A stretch of DNA of 64,000 nt from Archangium gephyra (GCF_001027285.1 NZ_CP011509.1:9696501-9760500); one strand, 5' to 3'. Positions 8,213 to 17,123 are shown, numbered from the stretch's first letter. A program made the numbers and translations. The notes: generated by a model not told the origin, from the sequence alone.

Positions 8213-9349
8213 TCAGACGACGCTCGCCCCGTCCGCGGCCTGGCACACGTAGCACTGCGGCGTGTTCCCCGTGGCCTGCGTGTACTTCTCGCTGACGGTT
8301 TGAACGAACGCCGCGGACCGCTCGGGGGCGACCAGGGCCACCGCGCAGCCGCCGAAGCCAGCGCCCGTCATGCGGGCTCCGAAACAGCCCGGCTGCGCCC
8401 GCGCCAGCGTCACGATGGTGTTGAGCGCGTCGTTGGTGACCTCGAAGTCGTCGCGCAGGCTGTCGTGGCTGGCGTCCATCAACCTACCCAACCGCGTGAG
8501 GTCTCCGGCCCGCATGGCCTCGGCGGCCTGCACGGTGCGCTCATTCTCGGTGATGACGTGCCGCGCGCGGCGGCGGACGAGCGGCTCGAGCTCGTTCTGG
8601 CGCGCCGAGAAGGTCCGCGCGTCGACGTCACGGAGCGCCTTGACGCCAAAGAAGCGCGCGGCCTCCTCGCACTGGCTCCGGCGCTCGTTGTAGGCGGAGT
8701 CCACCAGCCCGCGGCGGGTTCCCGTATCGAGCACGACCACCACGGCGCCCGCGGGGACGGGCACGGGCTGAAGCTCCAGGCTGCGGCAGTCGATGAGCAG
8801 CGCGTGGCCCTTGCGGCCCCCCGCGACGATCATCTGGTCCATGATCCCCGAGTTGACGCCAATCCACTTGTTCTCGACCTTCTGGCCGAGCAGCGCCATC
8901 TCGGAGGGCTTCCACGGCAGCCCGCTCACGGTGGAGAAGGCGCGCTGTACGGCCAGCTCCACGGCGGCGGAGGACGAGAGGCCCGCGCCACGCGGCACCT
9001 CGCCGCTCATCACGCCCTCCCAGCCCTTGAGGGAGTGACCGGCCTCCTGCAGCGCCCAGACGACTCCCTTCACGTACTCCGTCCAGTCCGAGCCGGCATG
9101 GGAGAGCGGCCCAAGCTCCAAGGAGAGGGACGCGCCGTAGTCGAGCGAGTGGACGACGACGCGGCGGTCGTCGCGCGGGCGCAGGGCGATCCACACCTCG
9201 CGGTCGATGGCGATGGGGAGCACGAAGCCATCGTTGTAATCGGTGTGCTCACCGATGAGGTTGACGCGGCCTGGAGACCGTACGACCACGGTGGGGGCCG
9301 CACCAAAGCGCTTGCGGAAATCCTGCTCGACCTGTTCGCGGAGCGTCAT
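8213..9349 (-). CDS. galK: Galactokinase
   Basis: Phosphorylates alpha-D-galactose at C1 with ATP, the first committed Leloir step. GHMP-kinase signatures are clear: PGRVNLIGEHTDYNDGFVLP (galactokinase signature, near residue 24), GEVPRGAGLSSSAAVELAV (ATP-binding loop, ~110-130) and GARMTGAGFGGCAVALV (motif 3, ~330). I prefer the ATG at 9349 (MTLREQVEQ...), which matches the usual N-terminus. A GTG at 9382 in the same frame overlaps the galM stop as GTGA and is a possible alternative that would add 11 residues. It lies directly after galM in the same direction, so both are likely one transcript. galT and galE are not in the window. Confidence 0.93.
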   Translation of the reverse strand: MTLREQVEQDFRKRFGAAPTVVVRSPGRVNLIGEHTDYNDGFVLPIAIDREVWIALRPRDDRRVVVHSLDYGASLSLELGPLSHAGSDWTEYVKGVVWALQEAGHSLKGWEGVMSGEVPRGAGLSSSAAVELAVQRAFSTVSGLPWKPSEMALLGQKVENKWIGVNSGIMDQMIVAGGRKGHALLIDCRSLELQPVPVPAGAVVVVLDTGTRRGLVDSAYNERRSQCEEAARFFGVKALRDVDARTFSARQNELEPLVRRRARHVITENERTVQAAEAMRAGDLTRLGRLMDASHDSLRDDFEVTNDALNTIVTLARAQPGCFGARMTGAGFGGCAVALVAPERSAAFVQTVSEKYTQATGNTPQCYVCQAADGASVV

Positions 9350-9378
9350 CGTTTCACCAGCGGGAGAGGGGCCAGGTT

Positions 9379-10443
9379 TCACGAACCCGAGACCGAGAAT
9401 CTGTAGACGGAGCGCGAGCGGTAATGCTCGCCAGGACGAAGAATCGTCGAGGGAAAGGAGGGCTGGTTTGGAGAGTCCGGGAAGTGCTGGGTCTCCATCG
9501 CGAAGCCGTGGCGGTGGTGATAGACCGCGCCCTTCTTCCCCTTCAGCGAGCCGTCGAGAAAGTTGCCGGAGTAGAACTGCATGCCCGGCTCGGTGGTGTG
9601 GATCTCCATCACGCGGCCGGTGGTGGGCTCCAGGACGTGCGCGGCCAGCGTCAGCTCGCCAGCCTTGCCCCCCTTGTCGAGCACGACGCAGTGGTCATAG
9701 CCCTGCCCGTTGCGCAGCTGCTCGTCCTCCTGGCCGATGCGCGCACCGATGGCGATGGGCCGCCTGAAGTCGAACGGCGTGCCCGTGACGTCGCGGAGCT
9801 CGCCCAGGGGGATGGACGTTGGATCAATCGGAACGAAGCGGTCCGCGTTGAGCGTGACGACATGGCCCAGGATGTCGCCCTTCCCGTCTCCGGCCAGGTT
9901 GAAATAGCTGTGTTGCGTGAGGTTGACCGGCGTCGCCTTGTCGGTGGTGGCGTGGTAGTCGAAGACGAGCGCGTTGTCGCCGGTCAGCGTATAGGTGACC
10001 CGCGCGGTCAAGGTGCCCGGGTAGCCCTCCTCGCCGTCGGGGCTGACGTAGGTGAGGACGAGCCCCATGCCCTGGTCGTTCTCGAAGGGCGCCGCGGTCC
10101 ACACCACCTTGTCGAAGCCCTTGAGCCCGCCGTGCAGGTGATTCACCCCGTTGTTCGTCGCCAGGGTGTAGGGCTGGCCATCGAGCGTGAACCGGCCCCG
10201 GGCGATGCGGTTGCCATAGCGGCCGACCAGCGCGCCGAAATACGGGGACTCCGCCAGGTAACCGGCCAGTGAGTCGTAGCCCAGCACCACGTCGTCGAAA
10301 CGGCCGTGCCTGTCCGGCACGCGCAGGCCGAGGATGATTCCGCCGTAATTGGTGACCCGTGCCTCGACCCCCTGCCTGTTGGTGAGGGTGTAGACCTCAA
10401 CGGGCTGTCCGCCAGGGGCCGTACCGAAGGGAGTCCGTTCCAC
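9379..10443 (-). CDS. galM: Aldose 1-epimerase (mutarotase)
   Basis: Interconverts alpha- and beta-galactose so that GalK receives the alpha form. The ~354-residue beta-sandwich protein shows the family hallmarks: VTNYGGIILGLRVPDR, the NGVNHLHGG catalytic-His region, NLTQHSYFNLAG (second His) and PGMQFYSGNFLDG near the C-terminus, which precedes the usual base region. The start is uncertain. A GTG at 10443 with GGAGG four bases upstream gives the typical VERTPFGT start, while a GTG at 10473 would add ten atypical residues. It is followed immediately by galK, and the two form a galactose operon. Confidence 0.92.
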   Translation of the reverse strand: MERTPFGTAPGGQPVEVYTLTNRQGVEARVTNYGGIILGLRVPDRHGRFDDVVLGYDSLAGYLAESPYFGALVGRYGNRIARGRFTLDGQPYTLATNNGVNHLHGGLKGFDKVVWTAAPFENDQGMGLVLTYVSPDGEEGYPGTLTARVTYTLTGDNALVFDYHATTDKATPVNLTQHSYFNLAGDGKGDILGHVVTLNADRFVPIDPTSIPLGELRDVTGTPFDFRRPIAIGARIGQEDEQLRNGQGYDHCVVLDKGGKAGELTLAAHVLEPTTGRVMEIHTTEPGMQFYSGNFLDGSLKGKKGAVYHHRHGFAMETQHFPDSPNQPSFPSTILRPGEHYRSRSVYRFSVSGS

Positions 10444-10593
10444 GACGCCTCCATGGGAGGAAGGTGAATGCACGCCGCCCGCCGCGCGAGTCCTGAGCCG
10501 GCCGCGAACCGTCAGCCTCCGGCCCAGGCGAGCCAGCGAGCGCCGGCTTCATAGCACGCGGGCAGTGAAGCTTCAGTGGGGAAACAGGGCGGT

Positions 10594-11808
10594 TCACTCG
10601 AAGCGGTCGAACAGCCACCAGAGCGCGCGCCGCACCCAGGACACGAGCGTGTAGCCCCAATGCACGTGGCGCACCTCGCGCGAGCGGCCCAGGTCCTCGA
10701 GGAACGTGGCCGCGAGCGCCGCGTTGAGCGGTCCGTCATCCGCCACGAAGGAGCCCTCCTCCAGCACGTTGAGCGAGAGGGGATCCAGGTTGGTGGAGCC
10801 GATGACACTTCGCCGCTCGTCCACCACGGCCGTCTTGGCGTGCATCATCGTGGGCTGGTACTCCCACACCCGCACCCCATTGCGCAGCAGCGCCCGGTAG
10901 GTGGAGCGCTGGGCGGCGCGCGCCAGGGCCACGTCGTTGATGGGGCCGGGCAGCAGCACGCGCACGTCCACCCCCGAGCGCTTGAGCCCGATGAGCTGAC
11001 GCATGAAGGGCTCGTTGATGGCGAAGTAGCCGCTGGAGATCCACAGCCGCTGGCGCGCGGAGTCGAAGACCTGCTGCAGCATGCGCTCGGAGGGCTCGGC
11101 GCCGGGGCGGGCGAGGCTCTGCACGAAGGCGGCGGGCGCGGAGCCCTCCGGCCCGAGCTTGGGAAAAGTGTCGGGAGGCAGGGGCGCGCCCCCGTTGCGC
11201 TGCCAGTCGCGCGAGAACGCGGCCTGCATCTGGGCGAGGGCGGCCGGGCCGCGTACCCGCACGTTGGTGTCCCGCCACTCGCGCCACTCGTCCGCGATGC
11301 CCCAGCCCCCGGTGAGCCCCGAGCGCCCATCCACCACGAGCAGCTTGCGGTGGTTGCGCATGAGCATGCGCAGGGGGTGCACCACCCGGGGCGGGTGGAA
11401 GCGCCGCACCTCGCAGCCCGCGCGCTCCAGCTGGGGCCGCACCTCGCGCTCGAAGCCCCTGCCGCTGCCGAACGCGTCCACGAGCAGCCGGCACACCACG
11501 CCCTCTCGCACCCGCGCCGTCAGGGCCCGGACGATCCGGTCCGACGCCTCACCCGGGCGCCAGATGTACATGCACAGGTGGATGCTCGCGCGCGCCCGGG
11601 CGATCTCCTCCTCCATCACGTCGAAGACGTGGCCATCGCACACCAGCTCCACCTGATGGCCGGGCAGGAGCCACAGCGTCTCCCGGCCGGGGTCCTCCGC
11701 GTCGGGCACGAGGGCCCGCGGGATGTCCGGCTGGACGGTTCCACTCACCAGGGCGAGCTGCCCGAGCGGCACGTGGCGCAGGGACTCGGGCTGGTGGGAT
11801 CGGGTCAT
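10594..11808 (-). CDS. Phospholipase D family / cardiolipin-synthase-like protein
   Basis: A 404-residue protein starting at the ATG at 11808 (MTRSHQPES...). It has the two HKD catalytic motifs of the phospholipase D superfamily: HRKLLVVDGRSGLTGG (~residue 155) and HAKTAVVDERRSVIGSTN (~325). Bacterial cardiolipin synthases have the same two-motif layout but normally begin with two membrane helices, which are absent here. It may therefore be a ClsB-like soluble synthase or a phosphodiesterase. A cationic, Trp-rich tail (WVRRALWWLFDRFE) could associate with membrane. It lies 150 bp upstream of galM on the same strand, with no clear functional link. Confidence 0.85.
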   Translation of the reverse strand: MTRSHQPESLRHVPLGQLALVSGTVQPDIPRALVPDAEDPGRETLWLLPGHQVELVCDGHVFDVMEEEIARARASIHLCMYIWRPGEASDRIVRALTARVREGVVCRLLVDAFGSGRGFEREVRPQLERAGCEVRRFHPPRVVHPLRMLMRNHRKLLVVDGRSGLTGGWGIADEWREWRDTNVRVRGPAALAQMQAAFSRDWQRNGGAPLPPDTFPKLGPEGSAPAAFVQSLARPGAEPSERMLQQVFDSARQRLWISSGYFAINEPFMRQLIGLKRSGVDVRVLLPGPINDVALARAAQRSTYRALLRNGVRVWEYQPTMMHAKTAVVDERRSVIGSTNLDPLSLNVLEEGSFVADDGPLNAALAATFLEDLGRSREVRHVHWGYTLVSWVRRALWWLFDRFE

Positions 11809-11900
11809 GCATCGGCCTCCAAGGCGGGTCGTACCCTCCCCAAGGTGTGCACGATGGGCGGAAGCGCTGGCGGCCCGCCCGCTGTCCGGGAGCCAACAGC

Positions 11901-12863
11901 TCAGACGACCTTGATCACCACCTTCCCTCGCGAGTGCCCTTCCGCGAGGGAACGGATCGCCGCGGGGACCTCGCTCAGCGCGTAGCTGCGGTCCACCACC
12001 GGCGTGAGCGCTCCGGCCTCGATGCGTTCCTTCAGCACGGCCAGGTCCGCCTTGTTCACCAGCGCGAAGATCGACCGGAACTTCTGGCTGCTGAAGGCCG
12101 CCACGGCCATCGCCCACAGCTGGCGGCCCAACCCGCCGAACCAGCGGCCTCCGCCTTCACCGCCGATGAGCACCACCGTGCCGCGAGAGGCGAGCACACG
12201 CCGCAGCGCTGGGAGCTCGCGGTTGCCCGCGGTGTCGAGGATCACGTCGTAGGGGCCACCGGCCAGGCCCTCGCGCGTGTAGTCGATGACGTGGTGGGCG
12301 CCCATGGAGCGCACCCATTCCACCTTCGAGGTGCTGCACACGCCCGTCACCTCCGCGCCCATCGCCCGCGCGAGCTGCACGGCGAAGCTCCCCACCCCTC
12401 CGCCCGCGCCGATGATCAACACCTTCTGGCCCGGCTGGAGATTCGCCGCGCGAAGCCCCTGCAGCGCCGTGGTCGCCGAGATGGGCACGGCCGCCGCGTG
12501 CTCGAAGCTGAGGTTCGCGGGCTTGGGGTGCACGCGGTCTTGCGAGGCACACGCGTACTCGGCGAACGAGCCATCACCGACACCGAACACCTCGTCACCC
12601 GGCTTGAACGCGGTCACCTTCGTGCCAACCGCTTCGACAACGCCCGCGACGTCGAGGCCGCGCACGGGGTTCCTCGGTCTGCGCACCCCGACGGCCAGGC
12701 GCACCAGGTAGGGCAGCCCCGTCATGAGGTGCCACACGCCGGGATCGACGCCGGCCGCGTGGACGCGAATGAGCACGTCCTCGGGGCCCACTCGCGGCGA
12801 GTCGATCTCCTGGAGCTGCAACACGTCCGGTGAGCCATAGGTGTGCTGCACGATGGCCTTCAA
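11901..12863 (-). CDS. NAD(P)-dependent medium-chain reductase (quinone-oxidoreductase-like)
   Basis: A 320-residue zinc-independent medium-chain dehydrogenase/reductase. The N-terminal GroES-like half has the motif GLDVAGVVEAVGTKVTAFKPGDEVFG (in part), and the Rossmann half contains VLIIGAGGGVGSFAVQLARA, which binds NAD(P)H. The cysteines expected for catalytic or structural zinc are missing, as in quinone oxidoreductases and 2-enoyl reductases. It is cytoplasmic and the substrate is unknown. It is separated from the upstream minus-strand gene by a strong terminator at 12901-12934, so it should have its own promoter there. Confidence 0.85.
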   Translation of the reverse strand: MKAIVQHTYGSPDVLQLQEIDSPRVGPEDVLIRVHAAGVDPGVWHLMTGLPYLVRLAVGVRRPRNPVRGLDVAGVVEAVGTKVTAFKPGDEVFGVGDGSFAEYACASQDRVHPKPANLSFEHAAAVPISATTALQGLRAANLQPGQKVLIIGAGGGVGSFAVQLARAMGAEVTGVCSTSKVEWVRSMGAHHVIDYTREGLAGGPYDVILDTAGNRELPALRRVLASRGTVVLIGGEGGGRWFGGLGRQLWAMAVAAFSSQKFRSIFALVNKADLAVLKERIEAGALTPVVDRSYALSEVPAAIRSLAEGHSRGKVVIKVV

Positions 12864-12894
12864 TGTTCGCCCTCCTGGGATGACATCCGGCGGA

Positions 12895-12935
12895 AAAGAA
12901 AAAGGGGCGCACGCCGGTGAGCGTGCACCCCTTGG
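12895..12935 (-). terminator. Rho-independent terminator of the glycine-zipper gene
   Basis: The arms AAGGGGCGCACGC and GCGTGCACCCCTT form a 13-bp stem with one mismatch around a 6-nt loop. On the minus strand the stem is followed by a T-rich run (complement of aaaagaaaaa at 12896-12905). It lies 22 bp after the stop of the minus-strand gene at 12957 and is the best intrinsic terminator in the window. Confidence 0.8.
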
Positions 12936-12956
12936 ATGAAGCGAAGCCGGGCCGGA

Positions 12957-13412
12957 TCAGGCGGCGCGGAGCAGGTTGGCGACCTTGAAGGCCGCGAACT
13001 GGCCCAGGTTGTACTTGTCGCCCTGCGCCAGAGGAGACGCATCGCCCTTGCGGGAGCTCATCAGGCCCTTGACCAGGTCCAGCACGCCGCCGGAGCTGTT
13101 GGCCTGCGAGCCCAGGCCGATGGCGGCGCCGAGACCCGTCTTGCTCAGCAGCGAGCCGGCCTTGCCGAGCAGACCGCCGCCCAGGTTGCCGACGAGGCCG
13201 CCGATGATGCCCTTGAGGCCACCACCGTTGAGGACGCCGTTCGCCATGCCGACGATCTTCGCGGCACCGGCGACGAAGGGACCGACGCCCGGGATGAACG
13301 AGGCAATCTTCCCGAGGGGTCCGTTGAGGATGTTGTTGGCGAAGCCAACCGCCTTCTTCGCGAAGTCACCGATCTTGCTGAACGCCTTGCCGATTCCCTT
13401 GATAAAGCCCAT
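12957..13412 (-). CDS. Small cationic glycine-zipper protein of unknown function
   Basis: I do not recognise a named family. The 151-residue protein begins MGFIKGIGKAFSKIGDFAKK, an amphipathic cationic helix. It continues with many GxxxG-type segments rich in Gly, Ala, Leu and Val (about 25-105: FIPGVGPFVAGAAKIVG, GLKGIIGGLVGNLGGG), then a short polar tail. It has no Cys, no signal peptide and no charged catalytic cluster. Such composition is found in membrane-inserting peptides, bacteriocin-like proteins and some structural proteins. The gene has a strong terminator of its own. An acidic 141-residue gene lies 118 bp upstream on the same strand. A toxin-immunity or two-component structural pair is possible, but this is speculation. 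Confidence 0.75.
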   Translation of the reverse strand: MGFIKGIGKAFSKIGDFAKKAVGFANNILNGPLGKIASFIPGVGPFVAGAAKIVGMANGVLNGGGLKGIIGGLVGNLGGGLLGKAGSLLSKTGLGAAIGLGSQANSSGGVLDLVKGLMSSRKGDASPLAQGDKYNLGQFAAFKVANLLRAA

Positions 13413-13465
13413 GGCGCACTCTCTTGTGTGGATTGGTTGATTGCTACGTTGAAGGGATTATCGAG

Positions 13466-13502
13466 GGCCCCGGTGGGATGTTGCGTGGGGCCTGCTTTTT
13501 TT
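13466..13502 (+). terminator. Hairpin plus T-tract in the leader of the glycine-zipper gene (plus-strand orientation)
   Basis: GGCCCC (13466-13471) pairs with GGGGCC (13487-13492) around a 15-nt loop and is followed on the plus strand by TGC and seven Ts. No plus-strand coding gene precedes it, so it would only end an antisense RNA across the glycine-zipper gene. It may equally be chance or a leader element of the minus-strand gene. Confidence 0.25.
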
Positions 13503-13530
13503 GCGAAAGCCTCGTGAATCCCCCGTGAAA

Positions 13531-13956
13531 TCAGGGCTTTAGCGTGGTGCGACCCTTCTTGATCGCGTCGTCGAGACCGGGATCGGCCTTGGTTTCCACG
13601 GGTTTTCCGCCCTGGGAAGCCAGGTCCACGCCCTTCTTGCGAGCATCCTCGAAACCGCTCGGGGCCTGGCCGGCCTTGAAGGCCTCGACGCTGGCGCGCA
13701 CGTTGGCCTCGAGGGCCTCGGCGGTAGGGGCCTCGACGCCCATCTTCTTCAGGTTCTCGTCGCTGACGACGAGGAACGCGGGCTCCACGCCCGGGTTGTT
13801 CATGTAGTACCCGACGGTGTTGACGAACACCTCGAGGTCCATCTCGAGCTCCGCGGCCATCTTGGCCACGTTCGGGTCCGAGAGGATCTTCGCGCGCAGC
13901 TCGGCGGAGATCGGTGGGGGGGCGTCAAGCTGCTCTACATCGGCTCCATTGCTCAT
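13531..13956 (-). CDS. Conserved-looking acidic protein of unknown function
   Basis: A 141-residue cytoplasmic protein starting at the ATG at 13956 (MSNGADVEQL...). The longer frame upstream lacks coding character. It is helical with a net acidic charge in its middle part (ISAELRAKILSDPNVAKMAA, then ELEMDLEVFVNTVGYYMNNP). The tail has two similar segments, SGFEDARKKGVDLASQ and PGLDDAIKKGRTTLKP, which look like an internal repeat ([FL][ED]DA[RI]KKG). No known catalytic motif was found. It lies 118 bp upstream of the glycine-zipper gene in the same direction and may be co-transcribed, although the hairpin between them could uncouple them. It could be a chaperone or immunity-like partner, but nothing proves it. 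Confidence 0.75.
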   Translation of the reverse strand: MSNGADVEQLDAPPPISAELRAKILSDPNVAKMAAELEMDLEVFVNTVGYYMNNPGVEPAFLVVSDENLKKMGVEAPTAEALEANVRASVEAFKAGQAPSGFEDARKKGVDLASQGGKPVETKADPGLDDAIKKGRTTLKP

Positions 13957-14336
13957 TCGAAACCTCGGGTGGGGTGTTGGAACGGGGGAGTATTGCGGCC
14001 TCCTCCCTCCGTTGTCGACCCGAGAGCACACTCGGGCCCCGCCGTCAGGGTGCGCCGTGCCGCTTTGAAATACAGGCCACGCCGGCTCGTGAAGTCTCCT
14101 CTTGCGGGGGCGCGCGCACGACGGGCCCCCTGAAACCACGATCAACACCTGGAATGGGCGTTGACGCAGTGTTCCACGTTTAACGTGGATAACTCGTCTT
14201 GACACCCTCCGTCCGCATGAGTCAGATGCCCGGCCTTACCCACAGGTATGAAACCGCCGGGCCTCGTCTGTCTGCTCAAACCGGACAGAGAGGTTGAAGG
14301 ACTTGTACGCGCGGTTGATGAGGACTGAGGACCTAG
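13957..14336. promoter_or_regulatory. Divergent control region with 17-bp perfect palindrome (TonB receptor / acidic protein)
   Basis: This 380-bp gap separates divergent starts. It contains a perfect inverted repeat TCCACGTT-T-AACGTGGA at 14173-14189, typical of a dimeric repressor operator. A TTGACA box at 14199-14204 has TCAGAT 17 bp further on (14222-14227), a plausible promoter reading towards the receptor gene with the palindrome just upstream of its -35 box. No small gene was found in the gap. Confidence 0.5.
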
Positions 14337-17117
14337 ATGCGTTTAAAGACACTCGTTGGCTGTTCGATGTCCATTGCGATGCTGACGGCCGATGCCCTGG
14401 CGCAGACCACGGAAACCGCGCCGGCCAATCCTGGCGCCGCCCCGGCGCAAGAGGCCAGCCCGCAGCAAGCGACGACAGCCGAGCAGCCACAGACGGAAGC
14501 CAGTGCGGCCACTGAGACCGAGGTGACCGGCGACGAGTACGTCGAGGAGATCGTCGTCGTCGGCCTGCAACGCAGCATGCAGAAGGCGCAGAGCGTCAAG
14601 CGCAACTCCGACCAGATCGTCGACACGGTCGTGGCGCAAGACATCGGCAAGCTGCCGGACGTCACGGTCTCCGAGACGGCGGCGCGCATTCCGGGCGTCC
14701 AGGTGGACCGAGCCCGGGGCGAGGCGGCCGGACAGGTGCTGGTGCGCGGTCTGCCCGATGTGACCACGACCTATAACGGACGGGAGATCTTCACCGCCGA
14801 GACGCGCAGCGTCGCGCTCGCCGACTTCCCCTCGGGCGGCATCGCGTCGCTCGACGTCTACAAGACCACGACCGCGGATCTGCTCGAAGGCGGCCTCGCC
14901 GGTCTCATCGACGTCCGCTCCCGCCGGCCGTTCGACTTCGAGGGCTTCGAGCTCTCCGGCGCCGTGCGTGGCTCCTATGCCAACCAGTCGGGCAGGTTCG
15001 ACCCGAACGCCAACGTCCTGGTCACCAACCGCTGGCGGACCGGCGTGGGTGAAGTCGGCGCGCTCGTCAACTTCTCCTACACCCGCCTCAACTATCTCGA
15101 CTCCGCGCGATGGAACTCCGGAAACATCGCCACCGGGACTGTCGCGGGCACGGACACGCAGTTCCGCTACCCCGAAGCCGTCGGCATCTTCTATGGGGCA
15201 GGCCAGCGCGAGCGGCCGTCCGTGAACGCAGCGGCGCAGTGGCGGCCGGCGTCCGGACTCGAGCTCTATGCCGAGGGCCTCTGGCAGGGGTACCGCGACA
15301 GCCTCTCGGACCGCCAGTTGCTGCTGGGGCTGCGGACTCCCGCCACTCGCTTCACCAATGTGGAGCTGAGGCCGGGCACCACGGACCAGGCCCGGAGCAT
15401 CACCGTCGAGAATTACTCCCGGCCGTTCATGTTCCAGGGCGCCACCCACCGCCAGACCGACACCTATCAGCTCGCCGTCGGTGGCTCCTACGAAGCGGGG
15501 CCCGTGCGGCTCACGGCCGATGTCGCGCGGACGGACAGCCGGTTCGACCTGTCGCTCTACAGCTTCGACCAGGAGCTGGCCTCCGCCCCGCTCGCCAACG
15601 TCAACTTCGACGTGGCGAGGGGACCCGGCGGCATGGAGTTCAACTTCCAGGACTTCGACCTGACCAACCCCGCCAACTTCCGCTACCTCGGCTTCTTCGA
15701 CAGGGCCTATGTCGCGGCGGGTGACGACTGGCAGGCGCGCACGGACCTCGACTGGAACACCGGCGTCTCCTTCCTCCCCAAGGTGGAGGCCGGGGTGCGC
15801 TTCACGACGCGCGACGCCTCTCAGGAGAATGGTGAGCGCTACGGCACGCCCAGGGCCGGGACGCCCCTGTCCGAGCTCCCGGTCGATCTGCATGTGTTCC
15901 GCGGCGGCTTCCAGGGCAGCGACCTCCAGCAGACACGGACCTGGGTCGTGCCGACGTACGAGAGCATCCGGAGCAATGTGGAGCAGCTGCGCGAGCTCCA
16001 GAACTTCGCCCCGGGCGCTCCCGAGCGGTTGCGCCTCTTCGAGGCGAACGAGCAGACCTTCGCCGGGTACGCGCAGGCGCGCTACGAGTTCCAGGTGGGC
16101 AGCGTGCCGGTGGACGGCGTCCTCGGCCTCCGGGCCGTGAGGACCGACACCCGCGTCACCTCCAACACCCTCGCCAATGGCGTCATCACCAGCCAGACGG
16201 GCAACGGGAGCTATACGGATCTGCTTCCCACCGCCACCGCGAGGGTCCGGTTCCTTCGCGACCTCCAGCTGCGGCTCTCCGCCACCCAGACCCGTACGAG
16301 GCCGGGCTTCGACCAGATGCGTCCGATCCTCCTGGGACCGCCGCCGCCCTGTCTGTCCGAGCCCAGCCCGGCTCCGAGCTGCCAGATCACCGGCTCGGGC
16401 GGCAATCCCGAGCTCGAGCCCGTCCGGTCGAACAACTACGACGCCACGCTCGAGTACTACTTCCTGCAGACGGGTATGGCCTCGCTCGCGCTGTTCCACC
16501 GCGACTTCAACGGCTTCATCACCAACCTCGACGTGACCCGGGATGACCCCGTCTATGGGCCTGGCCGCCAACGCGTGAACATCCCGGTGAACGGCGGCAA
16601 GGGCAGCCTCCAGGGCTTCGAAGCCTCGCTCGGGAGCTTCTTCGATTTCCTCCCGGGCTGGGCCAGCGGCTTCGGCGCCCAGGCCAACCTCACCTATCTG
16701 GCCGATGAGCAGTCCTTCCCCACGGGCTTCCAGCTCGAGCAGGGCGAGAAGGGCCGGATCCCCAACGTCTCCAACTGGTCCTACAACCTCGTCGCGATGT
16801 ACGAGCGCGAGAAGCTCTCCGCCCGTCTGGCCTACAACTACCGCTCCCGCTGGATCACCGCCTACGTCCAGAATCCGGAGGGGGAAGGGTTCACCGGTGA
16901 GTACGTGGACGGCGTGTCGCGTCTCGACTTCTCGGCGAGCTACGCGCCCTGGAACAACGGGCCCCTGGAGAAGCTCACCTTCACCTTCGACGCGTCGAAC
17001 ATCCTCGGCAATCCCTTCCGGAACTTCAGGCAGTTCACGCCCGAAGGCGCCACCTACCCCCGCGACGTGCGCTACGAGGAGAGCATCTACGCGCTGGGCG
17101 TCCGCATGAGCATCTAG
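14337..17117 (+). CDS. TonB-dependent outer-membrane receptor, CUT-locus type
   Basis: A 926-residue protein from the ATG at 14337, with GAGG upstream. It has a signal peptide (~1-22, ending ALAQ) and a Thr/Ala/Glu/Pro linker with a TonB-box-like EEIVVVG (~residue 70). The plug domain follows (~80-200: KRNSDQIVDTVVAQDIGKLP, PGVQVDRARGEAAGQVLVRG), then a 22-strand beta-barrel ending in an aromatic-poor strand (YALGVRMSI). The plug wording matches the TonB receptor subfamily known from Xanthomonas and Caulobacter carbohydrate loci (TIGR01782). It would use TonB energy to import an oligosaccharide. It converges on a GH43 lipoprotein gene 24 bp away, which supports a sugar substrate. This subfamily is less expected in myxobacteria and may have been acquired. 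Confidence 0.9.
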   Translation: MRLKTLVGCSMSIAMLTADALAQTTETAPANPGAAPAQEASPQQATTAEQPQTEASAATETEVTGDEYVEEIVVVGLQRSMQKAQSVKRNSDQIVDTVVAQDIGKLPDVTVSETAARIPGVQVDRARGEAAGQVLVRGLPDVTTTYNGREIFTAETRSVALADFPSGGIASLDVYKTTTADLLEGGLAGLIDVRSRRPFDFEGFELSGAVRGSYANQSGRFDPNANVLVTNRWRTGVGEVGALVNFSYTRLNYLDSARWNSGNIATGTVAGTDTQFRYPEAVGIFYGAGQRERPSVNAAAQWRPASGLELYAEGLWQGYRDSLSDRQLLLGLRTPATRFTNVELRPGTTDQARSITVENYSRPFMFQGATHRQTDTYQLAVGGSYEAGPVRLTADVARTDSRFDLSLYSFDQELASAPLANVNFDVARGPGGMEFNFQDFDLTNPANFRYLGFFDRAYVAAGDDWQARTDLDWNTGVSFLPKVEAGVRFTTRDASQENGERYGTPRAGTPLSELPVDLHVFRGGFQGSDLQQTRTWVVPTYESIRSNVEQLRELQNFAPGAPERLRLFEANEQTFAGYAQARYEFQVGSVPVDGVLGLRAVRTDTRVTSNTLANGVITSQTGNGSYTDLLPTATARVRFLRDLQLRLSATQTRTRPGFDQMRPILLGPPPPCLSEPSPAPSCQITGSGGNPELEPVRSNNYDATLEYYFLQTGMASLALFHRDFNGFITNLDVTRDDPVYGPGRQRVNIPVNGGKGSLQGFEASLGSFFDFLPGWASGFGAQANLTYLADEQSFPTGFQLEQGEKGRIPNVSNWSYNLVAMYEREKLSARLAYNYRSRWITAYVQNPEGEGFTGEYVDGVSRLDFSASYAPWNNGPLEKLTFTFDASNILGNPFRNFRQFTPEGATYPRDVRYEESIYALGVRMSI

Positions 17118-17123
17118 GTCAGG

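Noticed and set aside
13957-14205. N-terminal extension of the 13531-13956 gene
   Set aside because: The added residues are low-complexity and run through the palindrome and promoter region. The ATG at 13956 starts a sensible protein.
14343-16571. 742-residue minus-strand frame inside the TonB receptor gene
   Set aside because: Its composition is atypical (Arg, Gly, Val, His rich) and it has no motifs. The plus-strand receptor is clear throughout.
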